Positions 45,407 through 51,946 of a DNA stretch of 64,000 nt are shown piece after piece. Each line of letters begins with the position of its first letter. Within the stretch, counting starts at the first letter, position 1. The notes below the pieces were generated by a model that saw nothing but the letters and a program-made list of their open reading frames with translations, was not told the DNA's origin and searched no databases. This stretch comes from Alkalibacillus silvisoli (GTDB lineage Bacteria > Bacillota > Bacilli > Bacillales > Alkalibacillaceae). Both the position numbers and the translations under genes were made by a program. The DNA lies in contig NZ_BAAACZ010000018.1 of assembly GCF_039521975.1 (NCBI RefSeq), positions 193,093 to 257,092 on the forward strand. Direction: 5' to 3'.

Positions 45407-45514
45407 CTAACCGCCGTCAATACGGTTATTTTTATTAAATAATTGAAACTTAATTTGAACCATCTTCTTCACACCTTTCTTTTTATTGAAATATTCAAAT
45501 GAAATTCGTAACAT
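45407..45514 (-). CDS. 35-codon ORF between the attenuator and the ABC exporter
   Basis: Encodes a basic peptide starting MLRISFEYFNKKKGVKK and ending NNRIDGG. It has a perfect AGGAGG nine bases before the ATG and stops 29 bp before the exporter gene. Twelve of 35 residues are Lys, Arg or Asn. It may be a small functional peptide or a second translated leader that couples translation to the exporter. I know no homologue. Confidence 0.6.
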   Translation of the reverse strand: MLRISFEYFNKKKGVKKMVQIKFQLFNKNNRIDGG

Positions 45515-45530
45515 CTTTAAACACCTCCTG

Positions 45531-45572
45531 AAAACAAAAAACACACTTAGCCCCCTAAAAGCCTAAGTGTGC
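45531..45572 (-). terminator. Leader terminator T2
   Basis: On the minus strand: CACACTTAGGC / GCTAAGTGTG hairpin followed by TTTTTTGTTTT, directly before the AGGAGG of the 35-codon ORF. It would block the exporter genes unless read through. Confidence 0.85.
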
Positions 45573-45578
45573 ATAACA

Positions 45579-45617
45579 TAAAAAAGTCGCAACATGTGTA
45601 TAACATGCGCGACTTTG
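45579..45617 (-). terminator. Leader terminator T1
   Basis: On the minus strand: AAGTCGCGCATGT / ACATGTTGCGACTT hairpin followed by TTTTTTA, about 25 bp after the stop of the 27-codon leader peptide. Confidence 0.87.
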
Positions 45618-45642
45618 CGGTCATTTAATTAATAATCATTCA

Positions 45643-45726
45643 CTAATTAAAGGCATACCCCGGCAAGGTCACGACAATTGAATCATATAAAATTGTGTTC
45701 GTTACTTTTTTGTCTTGGCTCATCAT
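45643..45726 (-). CDS. 27-residue leader peptide of the ABC exporter operon
   Basis: Starts ATG ATG with AGGAGG eight bases upstream, 37 bp after a near-ideal promoter -10. The peptide begins MMSQDKKVTNTILYD and ends VVTLPGYAFN. It is followed by two intrinsic terminators. In B. subtilis the homologous exporter bmrCD is controlled by translation of a short leader ORF (bmrB) that lets ribosome stalling prevent termination. Sequence similarity to BmrB was not checked. Confidence 0.75.
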   Translation of the reverse strand: MMSQDKKVTNTILYDSIVVTLPGYAFN

Positions 45727-45762
45727 TTTCGCGACCTCCTTTTTCCTTTAATTACCTTTAAA

Positions 45763-45791
45763 ATTATATACTCCTTTTCTGAAAATTGCAA
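45763..45791 (-). promoter_or_regulatory. SigA-type promoter of the exporter leader
   Basis: On the minus strand TTGCAA (45791-45786), 17-bp spacer, TATAAT (45768-45763). The -10 is perfect and a single base is off in two positions of the -35. Confidence 0.82.
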
Positions 45792-45903
45792 CTCACTTTT
45801 TGGAAAAAAATTAAATTAGTTAATTGGAGTTAATTAAAAGTAACTACAGATCTGGTGAAGGAGTAACGAGTTTAAAAAATTTTGTGACAGAAAGACACTT
45901 GAA

Positions 45904-45933
45904 TTGCAGGGAAACTCTCATAAGGTTTACAAT
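45904..45933 (+). promoter_or_regulatory. Promoter of the SE1832-like gene
   Basis: TTGCAG and TACAAT with an 18-bp spacer, 30 bp before the ATG at 45964. Confidence 0.6.
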
Positions 45934-45963
45934 ATAGTTGATCTTTTAAATGGAGTGATTCAA

Positions 45964-46143
45964 ATGACAAAAGAAGAAATCCAAGCACAAATTGATCAAT
46001 TAAAGATGGATTATATTCGAATTCAAGGTGATCTAGATAAATTAGAAGCAAACGGTGGTAATGTGACCATGCTAGAAAAATCATTAACCCGCATTGAAGA
46101 CGAGCTAGCTTCGTTAAGACAGCAAAAGAATCGAGCAGACTAA
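45964..46143 (+). CDS. SE1832 family small coiled-coil protein
   Basis: 59 residues, fully helical: MTKEEIQAQIDQLKMDYIRI followed by a Leu/Glu heptad-like stretch (LDKLEANGGNVTMLEKSLTR). It matches the SE1832 family of short Bacillota proteins, whose role is unknown. ATG 45964 is preceded by TGGAGTG and its own promoter; a strong terminator follows. Confidence 0.82.
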   Translation: MTKEEIQAQIDQLKMDYIRIQGDLDKLEANGGNVTMLEKSLTRIEDELASLRQQKNRAD

Positions 46144-46162
46144 ATTTAATTAATTAATAAGG

Positions 46163-46212
46163 GAAAGCCCTGTACTTAGAGAACAATTCTCTAAGTACAG
46201 GGCTTTTTTTAG
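46163..46212 (+). terminator. Intrinsic terminator after the SE1832-like gene
   Basis: AAAGCCCTGTACTTAGAGA / TCTCTAAGTACAGGGCTTT with a five-base loop and seven T. The stem also contains AGAGAAC, the complement of a SinR box, probably by chance. Confidence 0.93.
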
Positions 46213-46563
46213 GTCTAAATATCTATGAAACTTTTTATTTTTTGCATTATTGTTCGTTAAATAGAATAAAATTAAGAAAAAATAAGAAAATTATGTTTTA
46301 TATAGCACAAATCCCCGGATTTGTTCTTTATTTAGAATATTTCAGTAAATTTGGAACTTTGCAAAAATGGAAAACAAGTCTATACTGTGAATTACATTCT
46401 TAATAACGAACATTTTTGTTGTTGAAGTTCTTATTAAAGAATTATAGACATAACTTAAAAAGTATTCGATCTGTTATTAATGGGATTCTCATTATGGGGA
46501 TCTCGTTAAAATATAAAAATTATTTACCTCATGTTGGGGGTAGAAAGAGGAGGAACTTATTTT
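46213..46563 (+). promoter_or_regulatory. Long control region of the tasA operon with SinR-like boxes
   Basis: 351 bp of AT-rich sequence. A promoter TTGCAA (46359-46364), 16-bp spacer, TATACT (46381-46386) would give a leader of about 170 bases. GTTCTTT at 46323-46329 is a full match to the SinR box GTTCTYT, upstream of the promoter. Downstream of it, GTTCTTA (46427-46433) forms an inverted repeat with AAGAAT, and TTCTTAATAACGAAC (46398-46412) is another near repeat. Together they fit repression by the sinR product encoded 4 kb away. Confidence 0.55.
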
Positions 46564-47268
46564 ATGAGTATTAAGAAGAAGTTAGGAGCAGGCGTTCTAG
46601 CAGGTGCGCTAGGACTATCATTAGTAGGGGGAGGGACATTTGCGTATTTTAGTGACACTGCGGAGCAAACTAATACGTTTGCATCAGGGACTATAACCTT
46701 AGATGTTGACCCTGAAATCCAAGTTCCTATGGAGAATATTAAACCTGGGGACTGGATGCCAAGAGATTTTGAACTACTTAATAATGGAAGTCTTGATATC
46801 GCTCATGTTGACCTTAATACTGATTACACAGTAAGAGATTCTCAAGGTCATGAAGTTGGAAGTGATTTGGCCGATGAGTATGCTGAACAGCTTTACGTTC
46901 AGTTTCTGAAAAATACAACAGGTGATGAAGACTATAAAGTTCTATTTGAAGTATCACTAAAGGATTTACGTGACTTAACTCCAGAAGATTTAGCTACCAA
47001 AGTCAATATTGAAGAAATCATGACTGAAGAAGGCTATGAGTATTGGGAGTGGATCGTCTGGCCATTATTTGGTAAGTGGATTACTGTAGATCCAGTATTT
47101 GAAGATGTACCTGAAGAGGTAACAGGAATCGCTGCTGGTGAAAAAGCAGAATTTGATGTACAGTTCAGATTTAATGATACTGGTGAAGCTCAAAATAATT
47201 TACAAGATCTTGAGTTAGATCTTGAGTGGACTTTTGAAGGATACCAAGGAGAGGGTCAAGAGAAGTAA
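46564..47268 (+). CDS. tasA: TasA/camelysin family matrix fibre protein
   Basis: 234 residues. The signal peptide ends in GGGTFAYFSDTAEQTNTF, the form cut by SipW. The mature part has the CalY/TasA beta-domain, with NIKPGDWMPRDFELLNNGS at residues 58-76. TasA polymerises outside the cell into the amyloid-like fibres of the biofilm matrix. It is somewhat shorter than B. subtilis TasA (261). I set the start at ATG 46564 after AGGAGG; an in-frame upstream start at 46531 precedes that site. In B. subtilis tasA is last in the operon; here it is first. Confidence 0.88.
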   Translation: MSIKKKLGAGVLAGALGLSLVGGGTFAYFSDTAEQTNTFASGTITLDVDPEIQVPMENIKPGDWMPRDFELLNNGSLDIAHVDLNTDYTVRDSQGHEVGSDLADEYAEQLYVQFLKNTTGDEDYKVLFEVSLKDLRDLTPEDLATKVNIEEIMTEEGYEYWEWIVWPLFGKWITVDPVFEDVPEEVTGIAAGEKAEFDVQFRFNDTGEAQNNLQDLELDLEWTFEGYQGEGQEK

Positions 47269-47282
47269 TACTTTCTTCATTT

Positions 47283-47320
47283 GGAAAGGTGAGCTTTTCT
47301 CACCTTTCCACCTATTTATT
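47283..47320 (+). terminator. Hairpin between tasA and tapA, probably a leaky terminator
   Basis: GGAAAGGTGAG / CTCACCTTTCC with a five-base loop, then ACCTATTTATTTTTT. The T-tract is interrupted, so part of the transcription may continue into tapA; this would make more of the fibre subunit than of the assembly proteins. Confidence 0.75.
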
Positions 47321-47406
47321 TTTTATCATGAATTTATATGAAGACTCGTAAATTGATGATAGGAAGTAAACTATTAATAAAGCTAGTCCTATAAGGAGGG
47401 GTTGGC

Positions 47407-48264
47407 GTGAGACGATACACACGCACAGCTAAATATCGAAAAAAACATTATAAACCAAAGTGGTTAATACAGGTTGTGATTATTTGTTATGCGTTTTCGA
47501 TGTCAGCTTCACTGTTGACTTCTGAAACATCAGCATACTTTAGTCATCAATCTGAAACATCCGTTTCGATCTCGACAGCTGAAAATTGGTGGGATCAAAG
47601 TGAATTAGTGTTCATTGGTAATAACACACAAAATATTAAGAAGTGTGCACCACATGAGATCAGTGTTGAAATCAAAAATGAAGGATCAGATATGGCTGAT
47701 ACGAGTGAATTTGAAGTCTATTATGTTGAAAATGGAAACCCTAGCAACCCACAAGGTGAAAAAATAGATGAGGGAGAAATCCCGATAATTGAGGAAAATG
47801 AAACGATAGAGTTAACGTACTTAGCAGAAGACAATGGTGTTTATAAATTCAAAGCTTTTCAACGGGAAGGTTATGAAGGTGATCATGAAGAGATTTGGAG
47901 CGAGATGGTACGTGTAAATTGTAATGCCGCAAACAGTGAGAAAGATAAAGACAACAAAAAAGATGAAGAGGAAGAAATCGAAGAAGTTATAGAGGAAAAA
48001 GAAGACAATAAAGAAGAATCAAAAGATGAAGATGAACCAACTGATCAAGAAGATGAAAAGGAAAATGATGAAGTAGAAGAAGACCGACCTGAAGAAAAGC
48101 AAAATAAAGAAGACGAAGACCAAACAAAAGATGAAAATAAATATGACCAGCAAGAAGATGAGGATAACAATGAAGAAGACAACGAAAAGTCAAAGCAAGA
48201 TGATTTAGAAAACAGTGATGTTGATGATGAGGCAGAAGATGAGTCTGAGGATGGTGAGAAGTAA
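47407..48264 (+). CDS. tapA: TapA, amyloid fibre assembly/anchoring protein
   Basis: 285 residues. A basic N-terminus and hydrophobic segment end near SETSAYFSHQSET, a SipW-type cleavage region. The middle shares landmarks with B. subtilis TapA: WWDQSELVF, the KC...C pair, GVYKFKAFQREGYEG and EIWSEMVRVNC. From about residue 178 the tail is almost only Glu, Asp, Lys, Asn and Gln. TapA is needed for TasA fibre formation and cell attachment. GTG start at 47407 after AAGGAGGGG. The stop overlaps the sipW start (TAATG). Confidence 0.87.
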   Translation: MRRYTRTAKYRKKHYKPKWLIQVVIICYAFSMSASLLTSETSAYFSHQSETSVSISTAENWWDQSELVFIGNNTQNIKKCAPHEISVEIKNEGSDMADTSEFEVYYVENGNPSNPQGEKIDEGEIPIIEENETIELTYLAEDNGVYKFKAFQREGYEGDHEEIWSEMVRVNCNAANSEKDKDNKKDEEEEIEEVIEEKEDNKEESKDEDEPTDQEDEKENDEVEEDRPEEKQNKEDEDQTKDENKYDQQEDEDNNEEDNEKSKQDDLENSDVDDEAEDESEDGEK

Positions 48265-48857
48265 TGAAGGTTAAAATGAAAACAGTAAAAAAAATAACGA
48301 GTGGTGTTTTAAGCTTTACCTTAATTGCAGCAATTGTACTAATGGCAGTAACAGTAATCTCTGTAAAAGCATCTGGTGGTGAGCCAGAAATTTTCGGTTA
48401 TCAAGTTAAGACGGTTCTTTCAGGTTCAATGGAGCCGGAGTTTCAAACTGGATCAGTCATCGCGGTTCAACCGGATGGGGACATGACGAGGTTTACTGAA
48501 GGTGATGTTATTACCTTTATGGAGGAAGAACGATTAGTCACACATAGAGTTGTAGACGTTGTTGAAAGTGGCGAAAATGTCATGTACGAAACGAAAGGGG
48601 ATAATAATAATGCCCCAGATCGTGATTTAGTCCTTTCAGATAATGTAGTGGCTGAATATACAGGGTTTACAATCCCTTACGTTGGCTATATTGCAAGCTT
48701 TGCTCAGTCACAATTAGGTGGAGCGTTAATGCTCATTTTACCAGGGTTATTATTAATGGGATATGCTGGTTATGCGATTTGGCAAGGTATCTCGCAGCTA
48801 GAATCAAACAATAAAAAGAAAGAAAAACAAACGGAAAAAGCTGAAAATCCAGCTTAA
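48264..48857 (+). CDS. sipW: Signal peptidase I SipW (ER type)
   Basis: 197 residues with helices at both ends. The catalytic Ser is in LSGSMEPEFQTGS near residue 53 and the general base is a His in VTHRVVDV, not the Lys of usual bacterial type I peptidases, as in SipW and archaeal or eukaryotic enzymes; the DNNNAPD block follows. It processes TasA and TapA. Translationally coupled to tapA by a one-base overlap. The lysine-rich tail is cytoplasmic. Confidence 0.93.
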   Translation: MKVKMKTVKKITSGVLSFTLIAAIVLMAVTVISVKASGGEPEIFGYQVKTVLSGSMEPEFQTGSVIAVQPDGDMTRFTEGDVITFMEEERLVTHRVVDVVESGENVMYETKGDNNNAPDRDLVLSDNVVAEYTGFTIPYVGYIASFAQSQLGGALMLILPGLLLMGYAGYAIWQGISQLESNNKKKEKQTEKAENPA

Positions 48858-48896
48858 ATTAGGTGGCAAAATGCCATAACATTGAAGGTGATTCTA

Positions 48897-49544
48897 TTGA
48901 GAGCGAAATCTTATTTTATAATCGCTAAAATAATAGTTCTTACATTGTTTTTATCATCAGTCTTTGGACATATAAATCAAGTAAATGCAGATGAAACGGA
49001 TGAAGAAGCATTATCGATTTCAACAATACCTAGTGAAGTGCTGTTTGATGTGACAAACATTAAACCGGGGGATACTTTTACAAGAACCTCAACGCTTATC
49101 AATGACGGCGAATTAGATTTTTATTATCAAACAGAAGCGATTCAAACTGAAGGATCAGAGAAGCTGTTTAACCAGTTGGAATTAGTTGTCTATGACTCAG
49201 AAGAGAACATAATATTTGATGGGCAATTGGCAGATTTTGAAGGATTTGAACCTAAAATGTTAGCTAGTGGTGAGGAAGAAGAAATCACATATCTAGCCGA
49301 ATTCCCTTGGGAGTCAGGCAATGAGTTTCAAGGACTAGAGACAGAGTTTAATATTGTCACATGGGCAGATGCTGAGCCTATTGAGCCAGGTACCCCTAGT
49401 GAAGATGCGGTCGCAGGTGGTATCCTTCCTCAAACAGGTGAAGAAATACCTTACTTTTACTACATTATAGGTGGTTTAATAGTATTAACAGGTGTAGCTT
49501 TGTATTTAACAAAGCGTAAAAATAGATTAGTTGGAGACGAGTAA
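48897..49544 (+). CDS. LPQTG cell-wall-anchored protein with TasA-like segment
   Basis: 215 residues. Signal peptide (residues 1-31), an acidic beta-rich domain, then a sorting signal: LPQTG at 177-181, a hydrophobic helix and the tail TKRKNRLVGDE. The segment VTNIKPGDTFTRTSTLINDG (52-71) resembles NIKPGDWMPRDFELLNNG of the TasA protein of the same operon. It would be linked to peptidoglycan by the sortase encoded next. A role as covalent anchor or nucleator of the fibre is inference. The start is TTG 48897, six bases after GAAGGTG; earlier in-frame TTG and GTG codons lie within that site. Confidence 0.85.
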   Translation: MRAKSYFIIAKIIVLTLFLSSVFGHINQVNADETDEEALSISTIPSEVLFDVTNIKPGDTFTRTSTLINDGELDFYYQTEAIQTEGSEKLFNQLELVVYDSEENIIFDGQLADFEGFEPKMLASGEEEEITYLAEFPWESGNEFQGLETEFNIVTWADAEPIEPGTPSEDAVAGGILPQTGEEIPYFYYIIGGLIVLTGVALYLTKRKNRLVGDE

Positions 49545-50138
49545 ATGCGTCGTTTTTTTGGTATATTGCTAGTGTTTGTCGGTATTTTCGTGATCTTGAT
49601 TCCTTTTCTTGAAAACCAGTATTATACCTCTCAAGAACAAGATCTTATCGAATCTTTTCAAACATTGGACCGGTTGTTTAGTGAAGAACAAAGCATAGCT
49701 TATGCAGAAGAAGGTGCTGAATCTTCATCTAATCATGACCAAGAACTTGGTGACGACGTTTTGGGACTGATTCACATTGATCGAATAGATTTAACGTTAC
49801 CCATGTTACAAGGTGCAACTGATGAAAACTTAGATGTTGGAGCAGGGGTGTTAGGTGAGTCTGTTTCCTTTGGTGAAGTAGGCAATACAGGAATTGCAGC
49901 TCACCGTAGTCGAACATCAGGCCGTCTTTTCAACCGACTGGATGAAGTGGATATTGGTGACAGTGTTACGGTTGAAACGCATGATGGTGACTATGAGTAT
50001 GAGGTGTTTGACACGTTTATAGTAGAACCTGATGACATTTCTGTTTTGGATGTTCAGGAAGGTGAATCATTGATTACACTGATTACATGTACAATCGACT
50101 CAACTGAGCGGATCATCGTTCAAGCGAAATTGTTATAG
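49545..50138 (+). CDS. Class D sortase
   Basis: 197 residues. One N-terminal membrane helix, an acidic linker, then the sortase fold with the catalytic His in GIAAHRSRTSGRLF, Cys in LITLITCT and Arg in DSTERIIVQAKL. Class D sortases join LPxTG-type proteins to the wall. It begins one codon boundary after the stop of the LPQTG gene (TAAATG), so that protein is its likely dedicated substrate. Confidence 0.9.
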   Translation: MRRFFGILLVFVGIFVILIPFLENQYYTSQEQDLIESFQTLDRLFSEEQSIAYAEEGAESSSNHDQELGDDVLGLIHIDRIDLTLPMLQGATDENLDVGAGVLGESVSFGEVGNTGIAAHRSRTSGRLFNRLDEVDIGDSVTVETHDGDYEYEVFDTFIVEPDDISVLDVQEGESLITLITCTIDSTERIIVQAKLL

Positions 50139-50141
50139 AAA

Positions 50142-50188
50142 AGCTGGTCGTAAGAGGAGTAGTATGATCCCTTGCAACCAGCTTATTT
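50142..50188. terminator. Hairpin between convergent sortase and sinR genes
   Basis: AAGCTGGT / ACCAGCTT arms, extended in part inside a long loop. On the minus strand it is followed by TTTTCT. Probably a shared, moderate terminator. Confidence 0.55.
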
Positions 50189-50208
50189 CAGTTTCCTTGA
50201 TCCTTCTT

Positions 50209-50517
50209 CTATTTATTAAATTCAAGAAACTCTTTGAACTCTTCTTTTGATACACCAGAATCCATCGCATCTATGACTAACTGTTCCCATTCACGATCAA
50301 GTGGAGCATCTTTTTGTTGTTCTGGGTCTTTGATTAAAAAGTCCACGTCAATTTTAAGCACATTAGCGACTTTTTCTAGAAACTGAATTGATGGGTTTTG
50401 CTGGATGTTTCGTTCAATAGCGCTTAAATATGACTTAGCTACACCAGCTTCATCGGCTAATTGTGTTAACGTCATGCCAGCTTCCTTGCGATAATTCTTC
50501 ACGCGCTCACCAATCAT
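50209..50517 (-). CDS. sinR: SinR, biofilm master repressor
   Basis: 102 residues. The DNA-binding half matches SinR closely: MIGERVKNYRKEAGMTLTQL, then AGVAKSYLSAIERN and NPSIQFLEKVANVL. The C-terminal half has the SinI-like interaction hook (REWEQLVIDAMDSGVSKEEF followed by KEFLEF). SinR represses matrix operons at GTTCTYT boxes. It is about nine residues shorter than the B. subtilis protein at the C-terminus. Convergent to the tasA operon. No sinI is seen in the window. AAGGAG precedes the ATG. Confidence 0.93.
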   Translation of the reverse strand: MIGERVKNYRKEAGMTLTQLADEAGVAKSYLSAIERNIQQNPSIQFLEKVANVLKIDVDFLIKDPEQQKDAPLDREWEQLVIDAMDSGVSKEEFKEFLEFNK

Positions 50518-50548
50518 AGTGAAAACTCCTTAGTTCATATTTTTCTAT

Positions 50549-50830
50549 TTAGCTCTGCTGAGTCTCTAAGACCCCTAAAGGCTGTGTTTTCCCTGCCGTT
50601 AGATGCACCTTTAGTCGGGCTAGTAACGCTTTGAAGTAAGCTTCCTCGTGCAAAACACTATGATGTTTAATCGATGAAGCTGTTTGACCCTGAAGCTGTG
50701 CTGCGGCAAAAAAACACTGCGACAAATGACCATAGGGAAGTTTGAGCAGATGTTGCACTTGTGCCTTTTTGGTGAAAGCGTCCACCGAAAGCGAATCACA
50801 ATAACAACAACGGACTTTAACAGAGCGTTC
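50549..50830 (-). repeat. Dispersed repeat, long copy
   Basis: A segment of higher GC than its flanks. Its part 50745-50818 is similar, in reverse orientation, to 26363-26436 (32 of 39 identical in the core 50761-50799). An open frame of 78 codons crosses it on the minus strand (50785-50549), but it has no ribosome site and the short copy does not preserve it. I think it is a non-coding dispersed element of unknown function; a small gene is the alternative. Confidence 0.6.
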
Positions 50831-50869
50831 TATTTAGAGGCTATATTTCGTCTTAAGTATACAAAATAA

Positions 50870-51104
50870 TATAACACAATTTCAGTAATTTTTCTTTTGA
50901 TATATATAATTTACTGAAAAATGCAATGATTTTCATACAAACGTCCTGTTCGTATAATGAAAGTCCTATTTGTAAATCTTATGTTTATCATGAATTTACA
51001 CGTTTCATGTTTATTGTTATCATATAATTGTTTATACCAAAAATTTCTATTAATCATAATCTTACATCATCATTTAACTTTAAATTAGAAAGTGTGTCAA
51101 AAAA
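50870..51104. other. AT-rich control region before lipM
   Basis: Contains an imperfect inverted repeat, TTTCAGTAATTT and AATTTACTGAAAA (about 50879-50920), around TATATATAAT, which could be an operator over a promoter. A second TATAAT (50953-50958) has only TTTCAT at -35 distance. No gene is seen in the 280 bp before lipM. Confidence 0.35.
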
Positions 51105-51923
51105 ATGAGTGGAACATGGTATTTTATTAATTCTAAAGCTAACTCTGCTGCTTATAACATGGCTTTAGATGAATGTTTATTAAAGTGGCACAGTGAAGGG
51201 AAGATCCCGCCGACATTACGTTTTTATACGTGGGAGCCGGCTTGTGTATCTCTTGGATATTTTCAGAAAGTTGAAGGTAAAATACATACAGACAATACCA
51301 AACGATATGGTTTTGACATGGTTCGTCGCTTAACGGGTGGCCGTGCCGTGCTACATGATGATGAATTAACCTATAGTGTTGTCATTTCTGAGGATCATCC
51401 GGACATGCCCAAGACAGTGACTGAAGCTTATAAAGTAATATCTCAAGGGTTATTAGAAGGGTATAGATTACTCGGATTAGACGCAGAGTTCTCAATTCCA
51501 GAAGGTAAGCTTAATCAAACAGGGTCTGCTGTTTGTTTTGATGAACCGTCTTGGTATGAGCTTGTTTTAAATGGAAAGAAGGCTGCAGGTAGCGCACAAA
51601 CAAGACAGCGCGGTGTAATTTTACAACATGGATCAGTTCCAATCAGTATAAACTTTGATGAGTTATTCGATATGTTCGTCTACCCAGATGAATCGAAAAA
51701 AGAAAGAGCTAAACAATTACTCAAGAAAAAAGCGACTTCAATGGAAGTAGAAATGGAACGTAAACCGTCAATAAGAGAAGTGGAGAAAGCCTTCTTCCAT
51801 GGATTTGAAAAAGGTTTAGGTGTCCATTTTGAACCATATATGTTAACTGACGAGCAAGAGGCAGAAGTTCATCAGTTAATGAAAGAGCAATATGAAAGTG
51901 ATGAGTGGAATTATTCAAGATAA
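51105..51923 (+). CDS. lipM: Octanoyltransferase LipM
   Basis: 272 residues of the biotin/lipoate ligase fold. LipM moves octanoyl from acyl carrier protein to GcvH in lipoate synthesis. VRRLTGGRAVLHDDELTYSV holds the octanoyl-binding motif, and the nucleophile Cys is in SAVCFDEPSWYEL near residue 146, as in LipM; KKAAGSAQTRQRG carries the conserved Lys. The neighbouring lipA supplies the next step of the same pathway. Weak ribosome site (AAAGTGTG). Confidence 0.88.
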   Translation: MSGTWYFINSKANSAAYNMALDECLLKWHSEGKIPPTLRFYTWEPACVSLGYFQKVEGKIHTDNTKRYGFDMVRRLTGGRAVLHDDELTYSVVISEDHPDMPKTVTEAYKVISQGLLEGYRLLGLDAEFSIPEGKLNQTGSAVCFDEPSWYELVLNGKKAAGSAQTRQRGVILQHGSVPISINFDELFDMFVYPDESKKERAKQLLKKKATSMEVEMERKPSIREVEKAFFHGFEKGLGVHFEPYMLTDEQEAEVHQLMKEQYESDEWNYSR

Positions 51924-51946
51924 TCTTTCGTGAAGGGGTGGCACAT

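Noticed and set aside
46178..46184. SinR box in the SE1832-like terminator
   Set aside because: AGAGAAC sits in a hairpin stem over 180 bp upstream of the tasA promoter; more likely a result of the stem sequence.
47987..48193. Antisense frame to the tapA tail
   Set aside because: Leu/His-rich frame created by the Glu/Asp/Lys codons of the sense strand; no start signal.
50549..50785. 78-codon gene on the minus strand
   Set aside because: It lies in a dispersed repeat, lacks a ribosome site and is not preserved in the second copy; kept only as a question.
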